DNA from: Homalodisca vitripennis
Lineage: Eukaryota > Arthropoda > Insecta > Hemiptera > Cicadellidae
Assembly (NCBI RefSeq): GCF_021130785.1
Contig: NW_025776859.1
Coordinates: 49,611 to 113,610, forward strand
Length of the DNA stretch: 64,000 nt
Reading direction: 5' to 3'
Part shown: piece by piece, positions 11,928 through 23,918 of the stretch
How the letters are laid out: each line of letters begins with the position of its first letter
Numbering within the stretch: position 1 is the first letter of the stretch
Position numbers and translations under genes: made by a program
Notes under the pieces: model-generated
The model's input: only the letters and a program-made list of their open reading frames with translations
Told to the model about the DNA's origin: nothing
Database searches by the model: none

Positions 11928-12426
11928 AAGTTTACTCCACACTGTGAACAACTTTCATATAGTACAACCTGTGTTGTTACTGATGCAGTATTTTTACCAA
12001 GTGACATAATGGCCACAATTAAACAAATTTATAAGGATTTAGCAAACCCCGAACTTCTAAAAAAGTACCTTCACCAAAAAAACTCAAAATCCTAATGAAA
12101 GTTTTAATAACGTAGTGTGGAATAAAGTCCCCAAAAATGTGTTTGTGAGACTGAACACTTTGAAGTTAGGTGTGCTGGATGCAGTGCTAAGTTTCAATGA
12201 TGGATTTGCCAGTAAGTTGGATATCTACAATAAATTAGGCCTAACTTTGAGTAAAAACTCAGTGCTCGCGCTTCGTGGTTTTGATGTTTTGCGACTCAAG
12301 AAAGCCGACAAAGCTGCACAACTAATGACCAAGGAAGCCAGAACAGCTAGAAAAAAGAGAAGACTGGTTCTAGAGGAGGATCAGGAGCATACTGATGGCC
12401 CTGCCTATGGTGCTGGGATGTTCTAA
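11928..12426 (+). pseudogene. Mutator-like-domain transposase, 3' remnant
   Basis: The C-terminal part of an arthropod transposase of the Mutator-like transposase-domain type. One frame is open from 11928 to about 12080 (LPSDIMATIKQIYKDLANPE, then LLKKYL). After an A7 run (12076-12082) the reading continues one frame over, from about 12082 to the stop at 12424-12426 (NESFNNVVW, KVPKNVFV). The order of a LxxxIYxxLAxxxLLxKxL segment, then TQNPNES and W(N/S)xxPKxxF, then a FNDG box and a basic KEARTARKKRR tail matches the end of that family. The 5' two thirds are missing or unrecognisable and the frame is broken by one base, so it is called a pseudogene. The A7 shift could also be a sequencing error. 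Family assignment rests on remembered motifs. Confidence 0.65.
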
Positions 12427-13000
12427 GCTAGCTAAAGTAAGTACAGTACCTAGTTTCAAATATAACCGTCGTTTCCCGAAAACTGTGTTTTTTTAAACAA
12501 AAGTAAATTTTTCTCAAAAAATAATGGAGGTATGGCAACCAATTTTTTTCCACTTATAAAACACCTAATTACCTAACCATGGCAGCAGAATAGATAGTGT
12601 AGCACAACACACTAGATTAAAAAAAAAAAAATTTCTAAAAAGAAATAGAAATTTTAAATAACTTAAAAAAAACTAAATTATCTATTAATTTTTACCATTG
12701 TGCTTCTGTAGTTAGATAAATATCATAACAATACACACAAAAAATTGTAGGCCTATAGATTTAATGGTTCCTGAGAAAAGTGTACCTAAATCTGTAGAAT
12801 TTAACATGGTCGGTATAGGGCCTTCCCGCTCCCCTTAAAGGATCTTGAAGGCCTATACATAAGGGTGTGACACCCTCTGCCTGCATCGACTAATTTCAAG
12901 TTGACTGGTATTTTCATTTTTGCGATATTGTGTGCACTTAAAGACAAGCATGTAAACCTTCCAGCCCATCGACCTACATATTTGCTAACTTTTAGCACTA

Positions 13001-16000
13001 TTCGATACCTCGCAACTCGTTATTCTTCGATACCTCGCAACTCGGTACTTTTCGATACCTCGCAACTCGGTTTTTTTCGATACCTCACAACTCGGTTTTT
13101 TTTATACCTCGCAACTCGGTATTTTTCGTTACCTCGTAACTCGGTTTTTTTCGATACCTCGCAACTCAGTTTTTTCAATACCTCGCAACTCGTTATTCAT
13201 CGATACCTCACAACTCTGCATAATTCAATACCTCGCAACTCGTTATTTGCACTTTTCAATACCTCGCTCTCGGTATTCTTCGATACCTCGCAACTCGGTT
13301 TTTTTCGATACCTCGGAACTCGTTATTCCTAGATACCTCGCAACTCGGCATAATTCGATACCTTGCAACAGGGCACACTTCGATATCTCGCAACTCGTTA
13401 TTCTTCGATGCCTCGCAACTCGGTTTTTTCGATACCTCGCAACTCTGTTTTTTGGATACCTCACAACTCGGCAGACCGATACCTCGCAACTCGTTATTCC
13501 TCGATGCCTCGCAACTCGGTTTTTTTATACCTCGCAACTCAGTTTTTTATTCAATACCTCGCAACTCGGTTTTTTTTATTCAATACCTCGCAACTCGGTT
13601 TTTTTCGATACCCAGAAACTCGTTATTTGTACTCTTCGATACTTCGCAACTCGTTATTCATCGATACCTCGCAACTCGTTATTCATCGATACCTTGCAAC
13701 TCGTTATTCACCGATACCTCGCAAGACGGGTTTTGATTCTATACCTCGCAACTCGGCACACTTCGATACCTCGCTACACGGTTTTTTATTCGATACCTTG
13801 AAACTCGGTATATTTCCATACCTAGCAAACTGGGAACACTTCGATACCTCGCAACTCCTTATTCGTATTCTTCGATACTTTGCAACTCGGTTTTTTATTC
13901 GATACCTCGCAACTAGGTCTTTTGTGATACCTTGCAACTCGTTATTCTTCGATACCTCGCAACTCATTATTCTTCGATACCTCGCAACTCGTTATTCTTC
14001 GAGACCTCGAAACTAGTTATTCTATGATTCTTCGCACTAGGTTTTTTATTCGATACCTTGCAACTCTGTTTTTTATTCTATACCTCGCAACTCGGTTTTT
14101 TATTCGATACCTTGCAACTCTGTTTTTTATTCGATATCTTGCAACTCTGTTTTTTTTCAATAACTCGCAACTCGGTTTTTTTCGATAACTTGCAACTCGA
14201 TTTTTTCGATACCTCGCAACTCGTCTTCATCGATACCTTGCAACTCGTTATTCATCGATACCTCGCAAGACGGGTTTTGATTCTATACCTCGCAACTCGG
14301 CACACTTCGATACCTCGCTACTCGGTTTTTTATTCGATACCTTGAAACTCGGCATATTTCGATACCTAGCAACTGGGAACACTTCGATATCTCGCAACTC
14401 TTTATTCGTATTCTTCGTTACCTCGCAACTCGTTATTCATCGATACCTCGCAACATGGTATATTTCGATACCTCGCACCTCGGTATTCTTTGATACCTCG
14501 CGACTCGGTTTTTTCCGATACCTCGCAACTCGTTTTTTTATTCTTCGATACCTCGCAACTCGTTATTCTTCGATACCCGCAGCTCGGTTTTTTTTCGATA
14601 ACTCGCAACTCCTTATTCGTAATCTTCGATACTTTGCAAATCGGTTTTTTATTCGATACCTCGCAACTAGGTCTTTTGTGATACCTCGCAACTCGTTATT
14701 CTTCGATACCTCGCAACTAGTTATTCTTCGATTCTTCGCACTAGGTTTTTTATTCGATACCTCGCAACTCTGTATTTTATTCAATACCTCTCAACTCGGT
14801 TTTTTTCGACAACTCGCAACTCGATTTTTTCGATACCTCGCAACTCGTTATTCCTAGATACTTCGTAACTCGGCATATTTCGATACCTCGGAACTGGGTA
14901 TTTACCGATACCTCACAAATCGGAATATTTGGATACATCGCCACTCGTCACACTTCGATACCTCGCAACTCGTTATTCTTCGATACCTCACAACTCGTTA
15001 TTCTTCGATACCTCGCAACTCTGTTTTTTTATTCGATACCTCGCAACTCGGTATTCATCGATACCTCACAACTCGTTATTCCTAGATGCTTCGCAACTCG
15101 GTATTCTTCAATATCTCGCAACTCGGTTTTTTCAATACCTCGAAACTCCGTTTTTTTCGATACCTCGCAACTCATTATTAATATTCATTAATACCTCGCA
15201 AGTCGGCATAATTCGATACCTCGCAAATTGGTTTTTTATACCTCGCAACTCGGCACACTTCGATACCTCGCTTCTCGGTTTTTTATTCGATACCTCGCAA
15301 TTTGGATTTTTTCGATACCTCGCGACTCGGTTTTTTCGGTATCTCGCAACTCGGTTTTTTATTCGATACCATGCAACTCGTTATTCGTATTCTTCGATAC
15401 CTCGCAACTCGGTATTTATCAATACTTCGTAACTCGTTATTTTGTACTCTTCGATTCCTCACAACTCGTTATTTATCGATACCTCGCAACTAGTCATAAT
15501 TCAATACCTCGAAACTTGTTGTTCTTCGATACCTCGCAACTTGGCATATTTCCATACCTCGCAATTGGGCACACTTCGATACCTCGCAACTCGTTATTCT
15601 TCGATACCTCGCAACTCTGTTTTTTGGATACCTCGCAACTCGGTTTTTTCCGATACCTTGCAACTCGGTTTTATCGATACCTCGCTATTCGGTTTTTTAT
15701 ACCTCCCAACTGGGTATTCATCGATACCTCGCAACTCGTTATTCGTGTTCTTTGATACCTCGCAACTCGGTATTCATCGATACCACACAACTCGGCATAA
15801 CTCGATATATCGCAACTCATTATTTGCACTCTTCGATACCTCGCAATTCCCTTTTTTTTTATTCGATACTTCGCAACTCGGTTTTTTTTCCGATACCTCG
15901 CAACTCGGTTATTCGTATTCTTCGATACTTCGCAACTCGTTATTCGTATTCTTCGATACTTTGCAACTCGGTTTTTTATTCGATACCTCGCAACTCGGTT

Positions 16001-16015
16001 TTTTATTCGATACAT
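13001..16015. repeat. 3-kb minisatellite of about 25-bp units
   Basis: Head-to-tail array with core TTCGATACCTCGCAACTCG followed by a variable tail (GTTATT, GTTTTTTATT, GCACAC, GCATAAT and similar). Units run about 23-30 bases, so roughly 115-125 copies are present. Longer blocks inside it are themselves duplicated: about 13,700-13,880 matches 14,250-14,420 in unit order and private variants, and 13,860-14,070 matches 14,590-14,780. The array starts and stops abruptly in AT-rich DNA. The core lacks stops in several frames, so it throws up many long but meaningless open frames on both strands. Confidence 0.97.
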
Positions 16016-19000
16016 TAAATTAGCCCTTTTTTGCCAAACGTATAAAAAATGAATGTAACGTAAAGTAAAGTTGTAAATAGTAAAGTAACTTACTCTTGAA
16101 GATCTTTTATTTGCTTGATTGAAATAGATAAAAGTTGTGGCGTTGTCCTTCTGGCGAGCACGTTGTTTTAATAAGTAATTTGTATCATTAAATGGCTAAT
16201 ACCGTCGCGAATTTGTTTTAGGCGACTTCACGTGACCCACGTGTCTCACGGCTCACAGGGCACATATTATTTGAGTAGATGGCTACCAGTTTCATAACTT
16301 CTACTCATCTTCTAGTAACCACCGACTAGAAATAACCCTTCTTAGACTACAGCTTCATTGCCTCGTGCCAAGGCACCGACACCCGGGTTGTGAGTCTACA
16401 CATTGCGAAGGGAAGTAAAATCTTAATGTCTTATAAATTAAAACATCGTAGGCATAATTCCAGAGAACATTGGATATTTTAGGCCCACCTATAAGATATA
16501 CATTTTTAGTTCTTATATTCTAATTGGCAGCAACGTGGCAAGGCATATATTTAATTTACCACCTAAAATTGGTGCTTGTAAGTTTTAGTAAATTAAATTG
16601 AACTTATGAGTAAACTTTGCAATTTGAGTATTTATTACTACGACCTCAGAAGTCACCACCCCGTGTGCTATCGTCATTCGGTACACATAATAATTAGTAT
16701 TTAGCCCTAATTAACTATGCAATATAGAGCGTATAACAATAACAATTACTGAAATTTTTTGAAAATAAATTAATATTAATTCTGAAGAGGACATTGAAAT
16801 GCATTTGTTATAATAAAAGTAAACACAGACGCAATCAATCAAAGTCTTATAATAAAACATTCAACATTTTTTGTGCAACCCTTCATTTGTGACATGCAAT
16901 CTAAGGGACGCAGAGCGGCCGGACGACATTTTTTACTCACTTCTTCCAACATGCCAGCCTCTTCTCTAGCAACTGTCACGTGATTTATCTTGGCTGTTTT
17001 TTCCGTCACTGAAGCATGATTTAAAGACATATACATCAAAATACATGACATATATGTAGCAGTTTTATGATATATTATAAAATTTTCATCGCCAACAATT
17101 GTACAACGAAAATGACGAACTATGCGTGGCATTTGCATTATTTATTTTTATTTCAAAAATACTTACCTTATCATGTATTACCAACCGTTTTATTACATTA
17201 AATGCATTACGCAAGAATATAATGTTTAACTACCAATAAAAAGTATGGAACTAAATTAGAAGTTTACTGCAACTAACTATTGTATTTTTGTGTATAAAAG
17301 TAAGGTATTACATTTTACTAAGAATGAAAAATACTGCAATCTTAGAGAACTTTTTAATTAAAAACTACAGAGCTCGTAAGTTCAAATTGAACTCTTTAAA
17401 TTGTAAACTTGTTTGTCTATAATATAGGTGTTTATATAAAGAGAAGTTAAAAAGAAATTAAACTCTTGATTCATCAAAAACATTTTTTAACTTACTAACC
17501 GAAATTCAATATAAGAATTATATTCTTAAGTTCAAAAATCACTCTGCTCACATTTATTGTCGATTGAGATATTTTTTATGCTTTACAGTTTGGCTATAAC
17601 CTTTTATGTCTATGTAAATTTAGCATCAATCTAGATTGTACCATGACAAGTCGCAAATCTTGAATAATATATTGCGATTAATCATATAGCATACAAGGTT
17701 TATAAGTGTATATTTTAGACATTTTAATTTTCATCAGTAATTATACGACTTGGAATTTTAGAGGGTGATATAAAATAGGAAAGAGTTTGATAATAGAGGT
17801 GGTTTAGCAGCATTTAATATTCTCAAACTTTCTCTGAAGTACAACAATCTAAGAAGTCTATAAGAATCTGGGTTTCTGTGCAGCAAGTTTGTGCAAGTAT
17901 AGATGGGTCTACCCATATATACTTTGCAAAATAAAGCAAAGTAAAGGTCCCAGGTACATATTAGTAAATATGAACACCTTAAATTTGTTTAAAGAAAAAC
18001 TTAAATCTAAATGATAATGGATAAAGTAAAATATAATAATCAGTGTTGTGACCTCTAAGGGTGGAAATTGTTTTTAACAAAAATGTTTGACTATATTTTT
18101 TTAACATTTAAAAGAGAGCAGGAGCAGGGAAATGTTAAAAATAGAGAGTTTGCTGCGAAAGTTATCTGTGGTGAACAAGATCACTAACAACTTGCAAGTG
18201 ATCAAGGAATGAATTGTGCTGGAGTGATAATGGAGTGAGATATATTTTCCGGTTGACTGGGCCGTTTAGATAGTATTTTCGACTTGAAGAGTAACGTCTC
18301 TAAACATTTCACTCGCTAAAACCTGTTCTTATTTTCCCCTTTACTTCGTAAATATATCTCATTAACACGAAAAAATTGTGTATTTACATCCAATATTCTA
18401 ATATACTAAACTTAATAATTAGTAAGTGATTTTCATTCCGCATTTATTTAAATAAAATTCTGTTTTGCTTCTCCAAAACTTTTTAGTATATGAGAGTAAT
18501 AATAGGTAGTTGGTTTTCCACATAAAATACATTGAACATAATACATTTTACTGGCTTCTTTCATATTGGATTTAATTACTTAATTTTAAACGACTCCAAC
18601 AATAATTCAATTTTGTTCTGTGAGGCCTTTCTTTCTCAAAGAAAACATCATCCGACCAACATAATTTGAAATAAATTGGTTAATTTAATAATATAAACAA
18701 ATTATTACTGAAATGAAAACACATGTCATGATAAATACATACCTCATTTATATCCACGTAAATCCAGGAATTATATATAAAAACAATAATATTCGATTAT
18801 ATTAAAGATAGTAACAAGTGAATTCTAGAAAGACTCACGTTTATTATTTACTAAATCAATTTATATAAGAACAATTTTCGTCAGCATCGAGGAAATTTTT
18901 TTTATTTATTCTGATAATTAGTTGTAAAATAATGTGTCCAGTTTGAAGTGCTTCTTATGCTATTTGCGATCTTTCTTCTTGGGTGTTTTATACACGCGTT

Positions 19001-20990
19001 ATGTTCCTTGACTGTTTTTTTATCTTTATTTGTCTGGATAGTGTATTTTAAATTACAGTTGTCACAATTAATATGAAAAATTTAATATTTTTTGTCATTA
19101 CCGTATTTATTTTATTTTTTGTATTTCCTAGTATTTTTTTTTTATTTTGGAAGTTGATATCGTTTTAAAACTTTTATTAATTTCTTTAGTTCTATTGAGC
19201 AACAAGAATTGTGCAATAATTCGTTTATACTGCAATTCAGTAATTCTGAATTGTCTTAGCTAAATTTAATTCCCTTTATTTTCCAGCTAAAAAATTCTAA
19301 GAACAGATCATATTGTGCACAGTTATATGTTATTTTTAATAAAAGAGTTATCTAGATTATAGTTTTTATTAGTTTACCATATTGCAAGTTTACTTCGATA
19401 AAATTAATTTCAAAACTAGTATAATATGAATAGTTCAAAGCTAAGATTATTTAGAGCTTAAGTACGCTTCTAATCTTGAAATAAAATTTTAATTAAATAC
19501 CTTAAACTAAGAAACTACAAAACATTTATAATTAAAATTAAAAATTATTAATTATTAATTTTAAATTCCTGTATTGAATATAAAACAGGATCACATCGGA
19601 ATGTATTCCAGGAGCCAAGAGATAATTTGTATTGTACAAGAACACAGCTTAGTTTTTTTTGTAGATAGATATTATATCAAATCAAGTTCTTCCAATGATG
19701 GTACTAACAGTCATCTACAGTAATTTTGATAGGAAATAGAACAATGCAGTTATCTAGAGGAGTAAAGAAATCAGAAGATAACTGTTTTCTTATACAATGT
19801 AATTTTTAGCCTGTTGAACTTAAATAGCCAACCACTAAAATAACTAAGATATCTTTATCTCAATAAAATATGTAAGATACGCATAAAGGTGTTATCGTAT
19901 TGTTTTAGATTTAAGTATTACTATTACAAATTATAATACGTTACAGTCCCTTATTTACATTCATGACGATTTAGACTTCTTAATGTAAATGCAACAATAT
20001 CACACACGACCAAGTGTCGACATACAAACAAAAACAAGGTTACATATGGGAGTACAAGGTGTTTTATTACTGAATACAAATACTGCTTTAGTAGGAATTT
20101 TAAAATTTTAAAATTAGCAGCTTTTAAGACAGTAGAGATGTTAAGTTAGGGTTGTGATGATGACTCTGGTAGCTGAATCTTCCCTACCGGCATTTCTCAA
20201 TGTTGGAAGGAAAAGTCTCCACGCTTCCTCATCTTCATATCCAGCAACATCTCAAGACACTTTATATTTATCACCCTGGTGTTTTTTAATTTTTTTGTTT
20301 CGGTCACTTCATCTGTTATTACATATGAAGCCAACGCTAACTATTCACGCAACATTTCCTCAACAGTCCTGAATTATATCTTGGAAATTGATCTGGTTAT
20401 CACCGTCTATCGACACTCGTGAACAAAATATTCTAAAAGGATTCTTTATTTTGATTAGTGGTACAATTAAACATAAAAATGCTATTACCAACCTGTAAAT
20501 ATATTTTTTTTACAATGCTAATAAGACTATATGTACTTACAAGGCAGATGAATTTCGGAACATAAAAAGGCTGTACAAAGAGTACACTGAATATGTGTTT
20601 TGGTAAGTATCACTGGAGGAGCTAATAACAACATTAATAAGACCATCTGTAAAAGAATATTTTTTTTATTTAACCGTATGTTGTGATGGTTATTATGGTT
20701 AGATGCGTGTATGACGTCAGCGCCCTTGAACTTTCTGCACTGATTAACTGACCTGAGGCTGCTTAGAAACTTTCCTGAAACTACGTAATTGTCTCATACC
20801 ATTTTCTTATGAGGAAGCCGAGAGCTCCAGGAATCTGATAAAATATGAATATGGTAGTATAACGAAATGCGATGTCGGAAGTATAACCGTGTAAATATGA
20901 CCATCCCAGTGTCTGATATATAAAGTAATATTGTTTTGCCATAATAATAATAATTTATACGTTTTATTCTTTTTATTGACATCAAATAAT
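16016..20990. other. AT-rich non-coding stretch
   Basis: There is no recognisable gene apart from the exon candidate at 16941-17030 (-). A GC-richer patch at 16,200-16,400 has two CACGTG-type palindromes but no coding frame. A 72-codon frame at 20154-20372 (+) in a GC-richer patch has no identifiable domain. The remainder is AT-rich spacer. Confidence 0.55.
16941..17030 (-). CDS. possible initial exon, product unknown
   Basis: On the minus strand an ATG at 17030 opens a 30-codon segment beginning MSLNHASVTEK and ending AGMLEE. It is followed at 16940 by GTGAGTAA, a good donor match. Composition is clearly less AT-rich than the flanks, and the frame is open well upstream and downstream (frame limits 16839-17138). 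No family is recognised and no partner exon can be named. It could be a chance frame. Confidence 0.2.
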
Positions 20991-20995
20991 AAATT

Positions 20996-21022
20996 ACACA
21001 CACACACACACACACACACACC
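20996..21022. repeat. (CA)n microsatellite
   Basis: About thirteen CA dinucleotides. Confidence 0.9.
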
Positions 21023-21208
21023 AATTTTAAATGTAAAAATCAACGAGCCTCGTTATGGCAATTGTACATTACTATTATTATTCAGGAACTGGATTATTAT
21101 TGTTATTATAACTACTTAAGGTATTAAGAGAGAACATATCAAGATTGCGCTTAATATTATTAATTTCTTGTTCTATTACAATAGTAATGAAACAATTAAT
21201 ATATTATT

Positions 21209-23329
21209 CTTTGAAGAATATATCACCAGAAAAATTTAATTGTATATAGTGAATAAAAGTAAACTACTAAAGTAACAAGTTTTAATTCTTCTTTAATGTC
21301 TAAAGTACTAGAGCAGATACATTTTCCAAGGCATAACAGGTTTATACAAATGTTTCTGTTTAAGAATAAATAAAGAGTTCCCTATGATGAATTAGGTTTA
21401 ATTTTATCTTCCGTTTACTGCACCGTCCTGCACTTTGACACTGCTTTGTCTCAGTGACGTTTCTGACTAAGTTTGGAAGATTGAAAGTACCTTGAAAAAA
21501 GACACTCTTCTTAAAAGTTAAAATATAGAAATTTGCTAAATAGTCGTTGAAAATTAAATGAGGTAGGCTAGTTGTCTGATTAAAACTTACCTTCTTGTTG
21601 GTTAACTTATAAGGGCATCAGTACAGTTTATGAATGTACAGAAAACTAGTACAATGTATGAATGTACAGAAACCCTCCAATAACCCTAACTAAACGCTAA
21701 TGTTCAAACAGAGAACTAATGCTTCTCCCATCCTTATGGACTTGACCCAGAAAGCATAGATTTTATAAGAATGAGCCAAGCCTTACTTCAAGTAGTGCTT
21801 ACCTGTAGAGTTTATGTTACTCTACATTCTATTGTAATACCAATGAACTTTCCTGGTGCATTTACCATTTTAAGATACCAATGCTACTACATATTTTATA
21901 AGAATTATTTTTGAGACCTTCGAATTTAATCAAAATTTTACGTGAAATATTTACATTCGATATAATGAGTTATCAAAACCAATAGTAAGTTATTCAACAT
22001 CTTGATAATATAAGAAAATTGCCATGATATTCTTAATTTTCATAAGATTTAAAGTAAATGCTTATTATAACATATTTAGACGATAATTGTAAAATAATTA
22101 GCCTAATTGAAAGGTCGTAATATTACTTATTAAAAAAATTAGATTTATTTTATAGTTTGCAATGAACGCTTTGCATGGAAGAATAGATTAACTACAGTAC
22201 AATAACTTGTTATAATCATAATTAAAGCGTAAACTTAAAAACATATTAGATATGGATTAGCGATTAATTTTAGAAGTAAAAACAATCTTTTAATAGGTTA
22301 TTGCTGGATCTAGATTTCGAAAATATAAAAAAACTGTGGTTAAAAAATTCCCTAAAAACAATAAAGACAACATATTTGAATATACATATATCTTTCACCC
22401 GTTCTAGATTTCAGTGCTATGGTCAGAATCATGTTTTGGTATTCAAATCAGGATTCCTGAGCTAATAGGTTCCAATTTAGCCACTAACCTTTATATTTAA
22501 AATATTAAATGTAATTATTTTCTTACGTTAAGATTCAAACATATCTATTACAACATTAAACTGCTGTAGGAAAAGATAGTGGAGTCCTATGGATTTAAAA
22601 GAAGGCAATAAGTACTATAATATTTTATACTCATAAATAGTACACCTTTTAATACTGTATGGATCATTCTCATTTTAAACTATGGATATGAAATGTTCCA
22701 AATTTTAGAAACTGATAGAGTCTTGCAAACATGTGGATGAAAAACTTTGTTGAGGAAGGAGAAGAAACACCAACGTAGACTGTTATATTCAATATTTATC
22801 GTCAAGACAACCAAGTATTATTTATCGTCAAGTTGACTATCACCTAAATTTTAGCCCCTTCTTAGAAGCTAAATATTAAGGGAAAAATAAATTGACCCCT
22901 CACCCGTTATTGATTGGTTTAGACGTCGCGTGAGCCCGTTGCTCTACTACTATACAACATAAATTGACACGAATTAGATATCATAAAAATATCCTTTCAT
23001 TGGAGGACCTCCATTAATACAGCATAAAAAATGTATTTATAATTTACTATGTTATACTTTAGAAAGATTATGTATAGATATATTTATAATCAAAATAAAA
23101 TGGTGGGTCATTCTGAGTAATTCCACTGAGAAGGCTCTTACACTTTTTCAGAATAATTGTATGTATACGTTGTCAGTTTTAAATGGTTTCAAACTGACAT
23201 TTAACTTTTAAAAAGGAAGGAATATTCTTTAAGAATAAAAATGAAATGTAGAAAACCAAATTAACAGAAGTGTTTAAGCGGGAACAAGTACACTGTACGC
23301 ATATCGGCAATGTCAATGTCACACTACAC
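21209..23329 (+). repeat. segmental duplication arm, copy 1
   Basis: About 2.1 kb that aligns nearly end to end with 23919-26024 at a displacement of about 2,710 bases, with scattered substitutions and small indels. Both copies begin with GAATATATCACCAGAAA near the left edge and both run into a CATACAGTACA minisatellite on the right. Long stretches such as 21,670-21,780 and 24,370-24,480 are practically identical. No conserved open frame spans the arm, so nothing indicates a protein. Confidence 0.93.
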
Positions 23330-23911
23330 GCACTCGGTCATACAGTACAAGCTGCGGCAGCTCATCTACAGGTACTGCTCAGAACTGCTAGTGGCAAATC
23401 AAATCCAACAACTAACGTACTCGGCCATACAGTACAGGCTGCGGCAGCACATCTTCAGGTACTGCTCAGAACTGCTAGTGGCAAATCAAATCCAACAACT
23501 AACGTACATGGCCATACAGTACAGGCTGCGGCAGAACATCTTCAGGTACTGCTCAGAACTGCTAGTGGCAAATCAAATCAAACAACTAACGTACTCGGCC
23601 ATACAGTACAGGCTGCGGCAGCACATCTTCAGGTACTGCTCAGAACTGCTAGTGGCAAATCAAATCCAACAACTAACGTACATGGCCATACAGTACAGGC
23701 TGCGGCAGAACATCTTCAGGTACTGCTCAGAACTGCTAGTGGCAAATCAAATCCAACAACTAACGTACTCGGCCATACAGTACAGGCTGCGGCAGCACAT
23801 CTTCAGGTACTGCTCAGAACTGCTAGTGGCAAATCAAATCCAACAACTAACGTACATGGCCATACAGTACAGGCTGCGGCAGCACATCTTCAGGTACTGC
23901 TCAGAACTGCA
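23330..23911 (+). repeat. 87-bp minisatellite, 7 units, dimeric order
   Basis: Seven units of exactly 87 bases, phased by CATACAGTACA(A/G)GCTGC (first at about 23339, then every 87). After unit 1 they alternate between a form with ACTCGGCC/GCAGCACAT and a form with ACATGGCC/GCAGAACAT, giving a 174-bp dimer amplified three times. The last unit deviates. Because 87 is a multiple of three, two overlapping frames stay open through the array (frame limits 23270-23965 and 23310-23948), encoding a 29-residue repeat. No start context, signal or domain supports translation. Confidence 0.97.
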
Positions 23912-23918
23912 TATATAT

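Noticed and set aside
13247..14016. Open frames of up to 217 codons (DTSQL, RYLATR repeats) on both strands
   Set aside because: They are products of the 25-bp minisatellite, whose core has no stop in several frames. They overlap each other on both strands, with no coding signal outside the repeat.
14342..16023. Further long frames in the same array (171, 167, 175 and 193 codons)
   Set aside because: Same cause: repeat-generated frames whose ends track chance stops in the tails.
16200..16400. GC-richer patch suspected of being a tRNA or small RNA gene
   Set aside because: No cloverleaf with matching acceptor stem and T-loop could be traced; only CACGTG palindromes are clear.
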